From the NCBI GenBank assembly GCA_900469445.1, contig UBXM01000037.1, forward strand, positions 1-38,167: a stretch of DNA of 38,167 bases. The letters are read 5' to 3'. Position numbers and translations under genes: made by a program. The notes beneath the pieces were generated by a model, which saw only the letters and a program-made list of their open reading frames with translations, did no database searches and was not told where the DNA came from. Source of the stretch: Hyphomicrobiales bacterium. Lineage in GTDB: Bacteria; Pseudomonadota; Alphaproteobacteria; Rhizobiales; Rhizobiaceae. Of this stretch, positions 8,712-17,497 are shown piece by piece (position 1 is the stretch's first letter; the number at the start of each line of letters is the position of its first letter).

Positions 8712-9578
8712 ATGTCCGCCGCAACGCCCCGCATCGTTTATCTGAACGGTGCCTTTCTGCCCGAGAACGAAGCCCATGTGTCGATCTTCGATCGCGGTTT
8801 TCTTTTCGGTGACGGTATTTATGAAGTCACGGCCGTGCTGGATGGCAAGCTGATCGACAGTCCGCTGCACATGACGCGTCTGGAGCGCAGCGTGCGCGAA
8901 ATCGGCGGTCATCTGCCGATCTCGACCGACGAGATCGTCGCCATCGAAAAGCGTCTCGTCGAAGAAAACAAGCTGACCGAGGGCGTGATCTACCTGCAAT
9001 ACACGCGTGGTGCCGAAGACCGTAATTTCCTCTATTCGGAAGACCTCGAGCCGACGCTGCTTCTCTTTACGCAGGCAAAGACGCTGGAACATGTCGCCGC
9101 CGTCGAAAAGGGTTTGAAGGTCAAGGTCGTGCCCGACCAGCGCTGGGAACGCCGCGATATCAAGACCGTTTGCCTGCTGCCGCAGGTTCTCGCCAAGCGT
9201 ATCGCCAAGGCTGAAGGCTGCGACGAGGCGTGGATGGTACAGGATGGTTTCGTTACCGAAGGTGCGTCGTCGACCGCCTATATTATCACCAATGACGACA
9301 AGATCGTCACCCGAGGCAACGGCAACGCCATCCTGCCGGGCTGCACGCGTCTGGCCGTGCTCGAACTTGCCCGCGAGCAGGGACTGACCGTCGAGGAACG
9401 TCTGTTCACCGTCGAGGAAGCCATGGCTGCGCGCGAGGCCTGCCTTACCAGCGCGTCCAACTTCATCGTGCCGATCACCTTTATCGACGGCAAGCCGGTC
9501 GGTGACGGCAAGCCCGGCCCGATGTTTGCGCGCCTGCGCAAGCTTTACATGGACAATGCCCGCCGCACGGCGGTCTAA
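8712..9578 (+). CDS. dat: D-amino-acid transaminase (class IV PLP aminotransferase)
   Basis: This 288-residue enzyme of PLP fold type IV transfers the amino group of D-amino acids to 2-oxoglutarate, giving D-glutamate and oxo-acids. The PLP lysine is K151 in RRDIKTVCLLPQVLAK. E183 in VTEGASSTAYII and the LPGCTRLAVLELA segment match the D-alanine transaminase group better than branched-chain transaminases. The ATG follows GGAG by five bases. It lies 30 bases behind dmpA, probably in one transcript, so D-residues released by the peptidase could be deaminated here. A branched-chain or aminodeoxychorismate-lyase-like activity cannot be excluded from sequence alone, but the neighbours favour D-amino acids. 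Confidence 0.85.
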   Translation: MSAATPRIVYLNGAFLPENEAHVSIFDRGFLFGDGIYEVTAVLDGKLIDSPLHMTRLERSVREIGGHLPISTDEIVAIEKRLVEENKLTEGVIYLQYTRGAEDRNFLYSEDLEPTLLLFTQAKTLEHVAAVEKGLKVKVVPDQRWERRDIKTVCLLPQVLAKRIAKAEGCDEAWMVQDGFVTEGASSTAYIITNDDKIVTRGNGNAILPGCTRLAVLELAREQGLTVEERLFTVEEAMAAREACLTSASNFIVPITFIDGKPVGDGKPGPMFARLRKLYMDNARRTAV

Positions 9579-9595
9579 GCATTTCCTGTTTCAAC

Positions 9596-9639
9596 GCAAT
9601 TCCGGACGCAAAACCGGTTCCCACTTTTGCAGGAATCGC
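9596..9639. repeat. Dispersed intergenic palindrome, copy 1
   Basis: An imperfect 44-base palindrome lies between the convergent ends of the transaminase and LysR genes. It has outer arms GCAATTCC and GGAATCGC, inner arms GCAAAA and TTTTGC, and a core ACCGGTT. A near copy lies at 18658-18699, again between convergent genes. Elements of this form are common between genes in rhizobia. It may serve as a two-way terminator. Confidence 0.75.
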
Positions 9640-9647
9640 TGAGAAAA

Positions 9648-10532
9648 TCAGCCGGCGGCCAATGTTTCCCATATACGTTTGACGATGGGCCGCCGGTTTT
9701 CCTTCGAGCGATAAAGACGGATCTCGACGGCGAGATCCCAGTCTTTTTCTGCGGCGCGGACGAGCCTTCCGTCTGCCAGTTCCGCATTGGCGAGGCTTTC
9801 CGGCATCCATGCCACGCCCCAGCCCGCCAGGACCATGCTTTTCAGGCCAATGGAATGGCTGCCGACATGGACGCGATTATCCGTCGGCAGACGGGTTGCG
9901 AGGGCACCGGCCATCAACTGGCCGAAGAACGACGTTTTCTGATAGCTGACATGGGCGAAGCCCGGCTCGACCCGGTGAAGCGGCGCGCCTCGCCTGTCCG
10001 GTGCGCTGACGGGAATGATCGTTTCAGCGCCCAGCGTATGATGTTCGAATTGCGGGTCGAGCAGCATCGGCACATGCAGGTTCTGGTAGGTCAGCAGGAA
10101 ATCGGAATCGCCGTCGACCAACGAGTTGAGGTTTTCTTCCATACTGCCGGAATCGGGCCGCATGTTGGAGACAATCGGGCCGAGCTCAGTGCTCAGCTTC
10201 GTCAGCCAGTCGGGGAAAAAGGTGAAGGAGAGCGTGTGCAGTGCCGTGAGCGTCACTGTGCGGGCATCATTGCCTTCTTCATGCTGAAGGTTGCGGCGGG
10301 CCTGATAGAGCCCCTGCAGGGTCTGCTCGGCAATCGGCACGAAACGCTGACCCGCTTCGGTGAGGCGTGAAGGATAGGTGGCGCGGTCGATGAGGCTGGT
10401 GCCGACCCAGGCTTCCAGCTGTTTTATGCGGCGGCTGAAGGCGGACTGGGTGACGTTGCGCTCATCCGCCGCCTTGGAAAAGTTCAGCGTCTGCGCCAGC
10501 GCCAGAAAATCTTCAAGCCATTTGACTTCCAC
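9648..10532 (-). CDS. LysR-family transcriptional regulator
   Basis: This 294-residue regulator has an N-terminal winged helix-turn-helix (residues 1-60, including SKAADERNVTQSAFSRRIKQ) and a C-terminal effector-binding domain. I placed the start at the GTG at 10532, six bases after GGAG, which gives the usual MEVKWLEDFLALA opening. A TTG at 10544 is in frame but has no better ribosome site. It lies 108 bases downstream of the serine D-aminopeptidase gene on the same strand, at the distal end of the peptide importer operon, and converges with the D-amino-acid transaminase gene. Control of the D-peptide genes is likely by position. Its ligand is unknown, and it may have its own promoter in the gap. 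Confidence 0.87.
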   Translation of the reverse strand: MEVKWLEDFLALAQTLNFSKAADERNVTQSAFSRRIKQLEAWVGTSLIDRATYPSRLTEAGQRFVPIAEQTLQGLYQARRNLQHEEGNDARTVTLTALHTLSFTFFPDWLTKLSTELGPIVSNMRPDSGSMEENLNSLVDGDSDFLLTYQNLHVPMLLDPQFEHHTLGAETIIPVSAPDRRGAPLHRVEPGFAHVSYQKTSFFGQLMAGALATRLPTDNRVHVGSHSIGLKSMVLAGWGVAWMPESLANAELADGRLVRAAEKDWDLAVEIRLYRSKENRRPIVKRIWETLAAG

Positions 10533-10640
10533 AGCGAACTCCAATGCAAAACCGGCTGCGGTCTTCCATTGGTCCGAATGGCGGCAAAATGCAATCAGCA
10601 GATCCTGCTTTTGGAATGCGACTGTGTCAGTGCGCTGCCG

Positions 10641-12146
10641 TCACGCGCGGCTATATTCGATCATTCTGGCGCGGGACAGAACCAGTTCGAGGCGGTTCTC
10701 GGACAGAACATGCAGGCAGACGCGCTTCGTCCAGGGGCCGTCCTTCAGCGTGAAGAGGAAGCGGCCGTTGCCGAGGGCCTTGAGCGGCATGCGGTGGCGG
10801 ACGGGGCCGACGCCCATGACCACGGCATCGCCGTCGATCTCGAAAGTGGCGCCCTCATCAGAGAACCAGCGGCCGGCAAGCGAGGCCGGAACGCCGGTAT
10901 CGACGGCGGGCAGAAGACGGCGGGCGGGGTAACCGATCTGGCCGGTGATCGCTGCGCCATCCATTTTTAGGCGCATGGGAGAGGTTGCGGAGAAGGAGGA
11001 GACGTAACCGTCCTTGTCCTCATAGACGGCGGTATCGGCATCGAGCCAGTTGACGCCGCAACCTTTCACCTCGATCCAGAAGGGGCCGGTTTCGGTGACG
11101 TAGAGGCCTTCGGTCAAGGTAGAGGAGGGGGTGGGCAAGGCGAGGCCGAAAAGCGCTGCCATAGCCTCCTGGGCGATCTTGCTGCCGTTGGTGTCCTCGC
11201 GGTTGGAGACGACAACGACACCGGTCCGGTTTGCCTGATCGAGAAGGAAATAGGTCTTGTAGCCCGGATGCGAGCCGCCATGGCCGGTGAACTCGTGACC
11301 GCCCAGCACGGTGCGGCAGATGCCGAGCCCGTAGCCGCTTTCCGTGCCGTCATTCAGGGTGCGGGGGGCGGCAAGGCGGGCAAGCGTGTCTGCGAAGGGC
11401 GCGTTTCCGGACAAAAGGAGGCGCAGCCAGTTGGCGAGGCTCGTGGCGCTGCCGGTCATGCTGCCGGAGGCAGAAATATGCAGGCCGGCGGCGGAGAGCT
11501 GCCACTTTTCGCCGTCATGCCAGTAGCCCGGGACAAGGCCGGCGACGGCATCATTCCAGACATCGGGGGCGTCGAGCGTGGCACCGGCTTTTGCGCCTGC
11601 TTCGCGGATGAAGTCGCGGAAGTAGAGGCCATTGCGTTCAAGTGCCGTCTCGACGAAGCGATAACCGGTATTGGAATAGGAAACTTCGGTGCCGGCTTCG
11701 TAGTTCAGCCGCGTCTGGCGAGCGAGATATTCCATCAGCGGGCCGGCCTTGGTTTCGGTATAGACCGAAAGTCCGAGAAGCGAGAGGCATTCGCGCGTGT
11801 CCGGCAGGCCGCCGCTCATGTCCAGTGCGCGGGCGACGGTGACGCTTGCCATCGGCTCCTGAAGTTCGGGCAGATGCTGGCCAAGCGTATCGTCGAGCGA
11901 AATCGCTTCCGGGTGGGAAAGCACCATGGCGCAGAAGGCGTGTTTGGTGACGGAGGCGTAACGCACGACCGTATCGGCGCCGAACGGCGCCATGGTGGAA
12001 AGGCTTTCGACGCCGCCGACTTCGGCGAAACGAATACCGTTGGCGTCGAAGCCGATCACTGCGCCACCGGGCTGATCCGCACCCCATCCGTCAGTGAATT
12101 TCCTGGCGGTTTGTTGCGCTTTATCCCAATTGGCCGTGATCGACAT
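10641..12146 (-). CDS. dap: Serine D-aminopeptidase, DAP-like (beta-lactamase fold)
   Basis: This 501-residue protein is a penicillin-recognising serine hydrolase. The catalytic motifs are S65-x-x-K68 (YASVTKHAF), Y157-x-N159 (SYSNTGY) and H289-x-G291 (FTGHGGSHPG). These spacings and the two C-terminal beta-barrel regions after about residue 330 fit the D-aminopeptidase DAP of Ochrobactrum anthropi (about 520 residues), which removes N-terminal D-residues such as D-Ala from peptides. No signal peptide is visible, so it should act in the cytoplasm on imported peptides. GGAG precedes the ATG. The gene follows the peptide-importer ATPase by 63 bases and is probably part of that operon. Another esterase or carboxypeptidase of the same fold is possible, but the context favours D-peptides. 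Confidence 0.83.
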   Translation of the reverse strand: MSITANWDKAQQTARKFTDGWGADQPGGAVIGFDANGIRFAEVGGVESLSTMAPFGADTVVRYASVTKHAFCAMVLSHPEAISLDDTLGQHLPELQEPMASVTVARALDMSGGLPDTRECLSLLGLSVYTETKAGPLMEYLARQTRLNYEAGTEVSYSNTGYRFVETALERNGLYFRDFIREAGAKAGATLDAPDVWNDAVAGLVPGYWHDGEKWQLSAAGLHISASGSMTGSATSLANWLRLLLSGNAPFADTLARLAAPRTLNDGTESGYGLGICRTVLGGHEFTGHGGSHPGYKTYFLLDQANRTGVVVVSNREDTNGSKIAQEAMAALFGLALPTPSSTLTEGLYVTETGPFWIEVKGCGVNWLDADTAVYEDKDGYVSSFSATSPMRLKMDGAAITGQIGYPARRLLPAVDTGVPASLAGRWFSDEGATFEIDGDAVVMGVGPVRHRMPLKALGNGRFLFTLKDGPWTKRVCLHVLSENRLELVLSRARMIEYSRA

Positions 12147-12209
12147 CTCGCTTCTCCACTTACTGCTCTTAAACCGGACCGGGTCCGCCAGAACCTTTCC
12201 TCCGAAAGA

Positions 12210-12953
12210 TCAGGCCGGTTCTTCGAGCTCCACGCTCAGGCTACGCAATTCGCGAGTATGAGCGTGATTGACATTGCCGAGTCTCAGGTCCTCGGCAGTT
12301 ACCTGTTCAACCATATGGCCATCGATCATCACGCCAACCTGCGTGCAAAGATGGGTGATGACGCTGAGATTGTGGCTGACCATCACATAGGTGAGGTTCC
12401 GCTCAGCGCGCAGATCGGCCAGAAGGTTGAGGATTTCCGCCTGAACCGACACGTCGAGTGCCGATGTCGGTTCGTCGAGCAGCAGAACTTCCGGCTCGGC
12501 GATCAGGGCGCGGGCAATCGCGACGCGCTGGCGCTGGCCGCCGGAAAGCTGGTGCGGGTAACGGAAGCGCGCGGTCTGCGGCAGGGCAACGGCCGACAGG
12601 ACCTTGGCGATGCGGTCGTCGATATTGTCCATGCCGTGCACGAGCGGCAGTTCCGACAGGATACGGTCGATCGTCTGGCGCGGATGCAGCGAACCGTAAG
12701 GGTCCTGGAACACCATCTGCACCTTGCGAAAGAATGCCGGCGGGCGAAACAGCGGAGCATCCTCGCCGGAAAAGGCGATGCGGCCCGACCAGTCGTTGTT
12801 CAAACCCGCCATGGCGCGCAGGACGGTGGATTTGCCCGAACCGCTTTCGCCGACGATGCCGAAGCTTGCGCCCTTGGCAACGTTGAAGGACACGCCCTTG
12901 ACGACTTCACGGCCAACGAAGCTGATGCGCAGATTGTCGATCTCGATCGTCAT
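12210..12953 (-). CDS. Peptide ABC transporter ATP-binding protein, DppF/OppF type
   Basis: This 247-residue ATPase is the second nucleotide-binding subunit of the Dpp-type importer. It carries GESGSGKST near residue 35, signature LSGGQRQRVAIARAL and Walker B VLLLDEPTSALD. I chose the ATG at 12953 because it overlaps the stop of the preceding ATPase gene as ATGA and has GGAG upstream; a GTG at 12962 is also in frame. It is shorter than typical DppF (about 330 residues) because it lacks most of the C-terminal extension; it ends shortly after HTRELRSL. The paired ATPase next to it has the usual extension, so the importer still looks complete. Confidence 0.88.
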   Translation of the reverse strand: MTIEIDNLRISFVGREVVKGVSFNVAKGASFGIVGESGSGKSTVLRAMAGLNNDWSGRIAFSGEDAPLFRPPAFFRKVQMVFQDPYGSLHPRQTIDRILSELPLVHGMDNIDDRIAKVLSAVALPQTARFRYPHQLSGGQRQRVAIARALIAEPEVLLLDEPTSALDVSVQAEILNLLADLRAERNLTYVMVSHNLSVITHLCTQVGVMIDGHMVEQVTAEDLRLGNVNHAHTRELRSLSVELEEPA

Positions 12954-13777
12954 TTCAGCCACTCCGGATCACGGGTAAGGACGGGCAGGCGCTCCTTGGG
13001 ATGCATCAGCGAGGGCATGCAGTTCAAGAGGCCGCGCGTATAGGGATGCTGTGCCGAGAGAAGTTCGGATGCCTTCAGTTCTTCCATTACATGGCCGGCA
13101 TACATGACGGCGACGCGATCGCAGAAATGCGAGACGAGCGGCAGGTCGTGGCTGATGAGCAGAAGGCCCATGCCGCGTTCCGAGACCAGTTCCTCGATGA
13201 GGCGCAGGATTTCGGCCTGGACGGTGGCATCGAGCGCGGAGGTCGGCTCGTCGGCGATCAGCAGTTCCGGATCAGGCGCCAGCATCATGGCGATCATGAC
13301 GCGCTGGCCCATGCCGCCGGAGACTTCATGCGGATAGGAGGCGGCCACCTTGCGGGGATCGCGGATCTTCACCATTTCCAGAAGGTTGATCGCGGCTTCC
13401 AATGCCTGACGCTTGCTGCCGCCTTTATGGGTGCGCCAGGATTCGGCAACCTGGCTGCCGATCGTCTTGACCGGGTTCAGCGAATATTTCGGATCCTGCA
13501 GGATGAAGCCGGCCCGCTTGCCGCGGATCGTGCGCATCTGCTTTTCCGACGCCGACAGGACATCGATGCCGTCGAAGGCGAGCTTGTCGGCTTCGACGCG
13601 GGCCTGCTTGGGCAGGAGCTTCATCAGGGCACGGGCGGTCAGGCTCTTGCCCGAGCCGCTTTCGCCGACGATGCCGAGCTTCTCGGTGCCGAGCGACATG
13701 GAAACGCCCTTGACCGCAGGGGCAAAGCCGGTGCGGCTTTCAAAGCCGATATGGAGGTTCTTGATTTCGACCAGCAT
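12950..13777 (-). CDS. Peptide ABC transporter ATP-binding protein, DppD/OppD type
   Basis: This 275-residue ATPase is the first nucleotide-binding subunit of the peptide importer. Walker A GESGSGKS is near residue 36, the signature is VSGGMGQRVMIAM (methionine replaces the usual glutamine after SGG) and Walker B is LLIADEPTSALD. The C-terminal segment HPYTRGLLNCMPSL is characteristic of oligopeptide and nickel transporter ATPases. The ATG at 13777 lies three bases past the permease stop, and its own stop overlaps the next ATPase start by four bases. The whole importer is read as a tightly coupled unit. Substrate type (peptide) is from family; the D-peptide preference is inferred from the neighbouring peptidases. 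Confidence 0.88.
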   Translation of the reverse strand: MLVEIKNLHIGFESRTGFAPAVKGVSMSLGTEKLGIVGESGSGKSLTARALMKLLPKQARVEADKLAFDGIDVLSASEKQMRTIRGKRAGFILQDPKYSLNPVKTIGSQVAESWRTHKGGSKRQALEAAINLLEMVKIRDPRKVAASYPHEVSGGMGQRVMIAMMLAPDPELLIADEPTSALDATVQAEILRLIEELVSERGMGLLLISHDLPLVSHFCDRVAVMYAGHVMEELKASELLSAQHPYTRGLLNCMPSLMHPKERLPVLTRDPEWLK

Positions 13778-13780
13778 CCG

Positions 13781-14680
13781 TCAGTTCCCCTTCGGATCCA
13801 GAACGTCGCGCAGCGCATCGCCAAGGAAGTTGAAGGCGAGTGAGACGAAGAAGATGGCGATGCCGGGAATGGCGGCAACCCACCATTGTTCGAAGATGAA
13901 GCGCTTGGCGGTTGCGATCATCGCACCCCATTCCGGCGATGGCGGCTGTGCGCCCATGCCGAGGAAGCCGAGCGAGGCGGCGGTGATGATGATCGACGAC
14001 ATGTCGAGCGTCACACGCACGATGAGTGTCGGCACGCAGAGCGGCATGATGTGGCGGAAGATGATGCGCCACGAAGAGCCACCGGTGAGGCGATAGGCGG
14101 CGATGAAGTCGCTGCCGCGCACCGTCAGCGTTTCGGCGCGGGCCATACGGGCGTAAGGCGGCCAGGCGGTGAGCGCGATGGCGAGAATGGCGCTTTCGAC
14201 ACCCGGCTTCAGCGCGGCAACGAAGGCGAGAGCCAGAACGAGGCGCGGGAAGGCGAGGAAGATGTCGGTGATGCGCATCAGGATCGTATCGACGATGCCG
14301 CCGAAATAACCGGCGATGCAGCCGATGGCGAGGCCGACCGGAGCGACGAGCACAACGACGGCGATGACCATGCCGAGCGTGACGCGGCCGCCGTAAAGAA
14401 GGCGCGAATAGATGTCGCGGCCGAGTTCATCTGTGCCGAACCAATGAGCGGCGCTCGGGGCTGCAAGACGGTTGGCTAGATCCTGCGCTGCCGGATCATG
14501 GGTGGCGAGCAGCGGCGCGAAGATGGCGATGCCGATGAAGATGGCGATGATGGTCAGGCCGATCATGCCGAGCGCATTGCCGCGCAGGTTCAGCCAGATA
14601 CGGTACCAGTTGCCCCAGGCGGCCTGGCGGCGCGAGGACGGATTTTCGTCCAGCGCCCAGTTTCGGAAGGTGGCGTTCAT
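13781..14680 (-). CDS. Peptide ABC transporter permease, DppC type
   Basis: This 299-residue permease has the N-terminal extension, first transmembrane segment (about residues 37-60) and FGTDELGRDIYSR motif typical of DppC/OppC. The EAA-like loop AYRLTGGSSWRIIFRHIMP is near residues 190-210. I chose the ATG at 14680, which overlaps the stop of the preceding permease by one base (TAATG); the frame stays open upstream, but only inside that gene. It forms the channel together with the DppB-type permease. Confidence 0.9.
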   Translation of the reverse strand: MNATFRNWALDENPSSRRQAAWGNWYRIWLNLRGNALGMIGLTIIAIFIGIAIFAPLLATHDPAAQDLANRLAAPSAAHWFGTDELGRDIYSRLLYGGRVTLGMVIAVVVLVAPVGLAIGCIAGYFGGIVDTILMRITDIFLAFPRLVLALAFVAALKPGVESAILAIALTAWPPYARMARAETLTVRGSDFIAAYRLTGGSSWRIIFRHIMPLCVPTLIVRVTLDMSSIIITAASLGFLGMGAQPPSPEWGAMIATAKRFIFEQWWVAAIPGIAIFFVSLAFNFLGDALRDVLDPKGN

Positions 14681-15693
14681 TATTGTACCCGTGGATCGAG
14701 GACGCGGTAGAGAATGTCCGCGATCAGGTTGAGGCCGACATAGATGAGGCCGATCAGGAGCGTGGTGCCGACGACCGGGTTCATGTCCGCATTCATCAGC
14801 GATACGGTCAGATACTGGCCGATGCCCGGCCACGAGAACACGGTCTCGGTGACGACTGCACCTTCCAGGAGGCCGGCATAGGTGAGCGCCATGACGGTGA
14901 CGAGCTGGACTGCAACCGTCGGGAAGGCATGGCCCCAGATGACCTTGGTCAGCGACAGACCCTTGGCGCGGGCGGTGATGACATATTCGCCTTTCAGCGC
15001 GTCGATCATGAAGGCGCGCGTCATGCGGGCGATGTAGGCCATCGAGAAATAGGCAAGGATGATGACCGGCTGTGCCATATGCGCCAGCGCATCCCAGAAG
15101 GCATCGAAATCGCCGGCGATCAGGGTGTCGATCGTCAGGATGCCGGTGACCGTGTCGATCATGCCGTCATAGATGATGTCCTGGCGGCCGGGGCCCGGGG
15201 CAAGGTCGAGCCAGGAATAGAAGATCAGCAGCGAGATCAGCGACAGCATGAAGACCGGCACGGAATGGCCGGCGAGGCAGACGACGCGGATCGCCTGGTC
15301 GGTGATCGTGCCCTGGCGGACAGCTGCCCAGACGCCGAGCGGGATGCCGATCAAGGCCGCCAGAATGAGGGCTGCGGTGGCGAGCTCGAAGGTTGCCGGG
15401 AAGAAGCGGACGATATCCTGCGCCACCGGGTTCTTGGTCAGAACCGACATGCCGAAATCGCCGTGTGCCAGCTGGTTCAGATAGTGGAGGAACTGCACCG
15501 GAATGGGCTGATCAAGGCCCATTTCGGCGCGTACGCGAAGAATGACATCCTCGGGCGCATTGTCGCCAACGGCGGCAATGACGGGATCGACCGGCATGAC
15601 CCGGCCGATGAGGAAGGTCAGGACAGTCAAGCCGAACAGCGTCAGGAGGACGCTGCTCAGTGTTGCTGCAAGGCTCTTGAAACGTCTGTTCAC
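14680..15693 (-). CDS. Peptide ABC transporter permease, DppB type
   Basis: This 337-residue permease begins with a transmembrane segment at about residues 12-32 followed by the large extracytoplasmic loop of DppB/OppB proteins (MGLDQPIPVQFLHYLNQL and HGDFGMS). The cytoplasmic EAA-like loop (ARAKGLSLTKVIWGHAFP) is near residues 235-255. The start is a GTG at 15693 overlapping the stop of the binding-protein gene as GTGA. This is a clear coupling signal, although binding-protein genes are often separated from their permeases. Confidence 0.9.
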   Translation of the reverse strand: MNRRFKSLAATLSSVLLTLFGLTVLTFLIGRVMPVDPVIAAVGDNAPEDVILRVRAEMGLDQPIPVQFLHYLNQLAHGDFGMSVLTKNPVAQDIVRFFPATFELATAALILAALIGIPLGVWAAVRQGTITDQAIRVVCLAGHSVPVFMLSLISLLIFYSWLDLAPGPGRQDIIYDGMIDTVTGILTIDTLIAGDFDAFWDALAHMAQPVIILAYFSMAYIARMTRAFMIDALKGEYVITARAKGLSLTKVIWGHAFPTVAVQLVTVMALTYAGLLEGAVVTETVFSWPGIGQYLTVSLMNADMNPVVGTTLLIGLIYVGLNLIADILYRVLDPRVQ

Positions 15694-17288
15694 GCCTTGC
15701 TTGTCCCGAGGTAGGAGTTGCCTTCAGACAGAACGCCGAGCTGGAAGCCGTTGACGCCCTTGCGGCATGCGGCGGTCTTGGTGTTCTGGAACATGATGGC
15801 AAACGGGCTGTTGTGCATGAATTCACGCTGCAGAGCTTCGTAGAGTTCCAGACGCTTGGCCGGGTCCTTCTCGTCACGAGCGGCTTCTGCCTTTGCAGCC
15901 AGCTCGTCGTTCTTGAAGTTCGAGCGCCATGCGAAAGGCTTCTTCTTGGCGTCGTCCGAATTGTCCTTGTTGATGCAGAATACTTCGGCGTTGGAGTTCG
16001 GATCGAAATAGTCCGTGCCCCATGCAGACAGCGCCATCTGGTGCTGGCGGGCGCGCATCTTGGTGAGAACCTGACGGTTTTCAGCCGACAGAAGCTTCAC
16101 GCGGATGCCGATTTCGCCGAGGTTCGCCTGGAGCGCCTGGGCGATATCCGGGGAAGGCTGTGCCGAGTAGTGATCCATGGTGATATCGAAGCCGTCTGCG
16201 AGACCTGCTTCCGCCATCAGAGCCTTTGCCTTTGCGACGTCCTTCTTGAACGGCGTGTCGGTGACCGTACCCGGGAAGCCGGCCGGCTCCATGCTCTGGT
16301 GCACGGCATGGGTCAGCGGAATGATGTTCTTCTGGATGCCTTCGTAATCGATCGCCCATTTGACGGCTTCCCAGACCTGCGGCTTGGCAAGGTTGGGGTT
16401 CGACTGGTTCATCGAGATCAGCATCAGGGATGCGATCTGCTTGCGAACAAGAACGACGTTTTCGTCGGACTGCAGGACCTTCAGCTGTTCCGAGGTCAGG
16501 TCGCGGGCGATATCGACGTCACCCTTCTGCAGCATCAGCATCTGCGACGACGGGTCGACGACGTGGCGGATGATGACGCGCTTCAGGTTGCCCTTGTAGG
16601 GGCCGTGTTCGTTGAGCGTCAGTGCAACGCTTTCGGAAGCCTTCCAGGCCTGCAGCTTGAACGCACCGGAACCCGCGCTGTTTTTCTGCATCCAGGCATT
16701 GCCGAGGTCGCCGTTCACTTCGTTTTCGAGAACGGTCTTCTTTTCGACGATGGCGCCGATATTGGCCGACAGGCAGAACAGCAGGAAGGAAATCGCGGTC
16801 GGCTTTTCGGTCGTCAGCGTGACGGTCTTTTCGTCCTTGGCGACGATCAGGGTCTCGACGTTTTCGGGCGTGAAGCCGAACTGATTGATGATGAAGGCCG
16901 GGCCCTTGTTCATCTTGATGGCGCGCTGCAGCGAGAACGCGACGTCCTCAGCCGTTACCTCAGCGCCGGAGGCGAACTTGGAATTGCCGAGCTTGAAGGT
17001 GAAGACCTTGTTTTCGGCATCGGCTTCCCAGGACGCGGCGATGACCGGGGTCACTTCATTCGGGTTGTCGCTGTTGGCGCGGACCAGCTTCTCATACATG
17101 TTGCTGATCATTTCGCCGCCGACGGCCTCAAAACCTTCATGCGGGTCGAGGCTGGTCATGTTGTCGAGCTGCTGGGCGACGACCAGAATGTCCTTCGGCG
17201 TGGCTGCAAAAACAGTGTCTGCCAGATTGATGTAGGACAGGAACGGCAAGGCTGCGCCGCCGATCAGAAAATTACGTCTCGATACCAT
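15690..17288 (-). CDS. Peptide ABC transporter substrate-binding protein, family 5, Tat signal
   Basis: This 532-residue protein is a cluster C (DppA/OppA-like) binding protein. It opens with a twin-arginine signal, SRRNFLIGGAALPFLSYI, and a likely cleavage after VFA near residue 29, so export in a folded state is predicted. The mature part has the family 5 pattern (SLDPHEGFEA near the start, a central NQSNPNLAKPQVWEAVKWAIDY-like segment, WGTDYFDPNSN toward the end). GGGGA precedes the ATG. It heads the peptide importer operon and overlaps the permease gene by four bases. The ligand is probably a di- or oligopeptide; nearby D-aminopeptidases suggest peptides containing D-residues. Confidence 0.9.
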   Translation of the reverse strand: MVSRRNFLIGGAALPFLSYINLADTVFAATPKDILVVAQQLDNMTSLDPHEGFEAVGGEMISNMYEKLVRANSDNPNEVTPVIAASWEADAENKVFTFKLGNSKFASGAEVTAEDVAFSLQRAIKMNKGPAFIINQFGFTPENVETLIVAKDEKTVTLTTEKPTAISFLLFCLSANIGAIVEKKTVLENEVNGDLGNAWMQKNSAGSGAFKLQAWKASESVALTLNEHGPYKGNLKRVIIRHVVDPSSQMLMLQKGDVDIARDLTSEQLKVLQSDENVVLVRKQIASLMLISMNQSNPNLAKPQVWEAVKWAIDYEGIQKNIIPLTHAVHQSMEPAGFPGTVTDTPFKKDVAKAKALMAEAGLADGFDITMDHYSAQPSPDIAQALQANLGEIGIRVKLLSAENRQVLTKMRARQHQMALSAWGTDYFDPNSNAEVFCINKDNSDDAKKKPFAWRSNFKNDELAAKAEAARDEKDPAKRLELYEALQREFMHNSPFAIMFQNTKTAACRKGVNGFQLGVLSEGNSYLGTSKA

Positions 17289-17497
17289 TGCTATATTCCC
17301 CTTAATGAACCGGGCCCGCGGACAAGCCGCAGTCCGGCAAGATTTTGCCGCAATTCGTCGCGCGTCTTAACAGTGCGTTTACAGGCGGACCAATTCCATT
17401 TTTCGAATAGGTTATGCGCGGTTTGCATTTGCGGCCGCGGCGTCACCTACTTACGGATAGCCAAAACTCTGAAGGTTCCGGCAGGACGATTTTGAAA
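17289..17497. promoter_or_regulatory. Divergent promoter region, peptide importer and dipeptidase
   Basis: About 210 bases separate the divergent binding-protein and M19 dipeptidase genes. On the minus strand a weak sigma70-like arrangement is visible: TTGGTC (complement of 17389-17394) and TTAAGA 17 bases on. An AT-rich patch with TTCGAA lies at 17400-17406. No strong palindrome for the LysR regulator was recognised. Confidence 0.35.

Noticed and set aside
11268..13043. A 591-codon plus-strand open frame across the peptidase and importer ATPases
   Set aside because: It is antisense to dap and the two Dpp-type ATPase genes, which carry intact catalytic motifs. It has no domain of its own, so it is a mirror frame.
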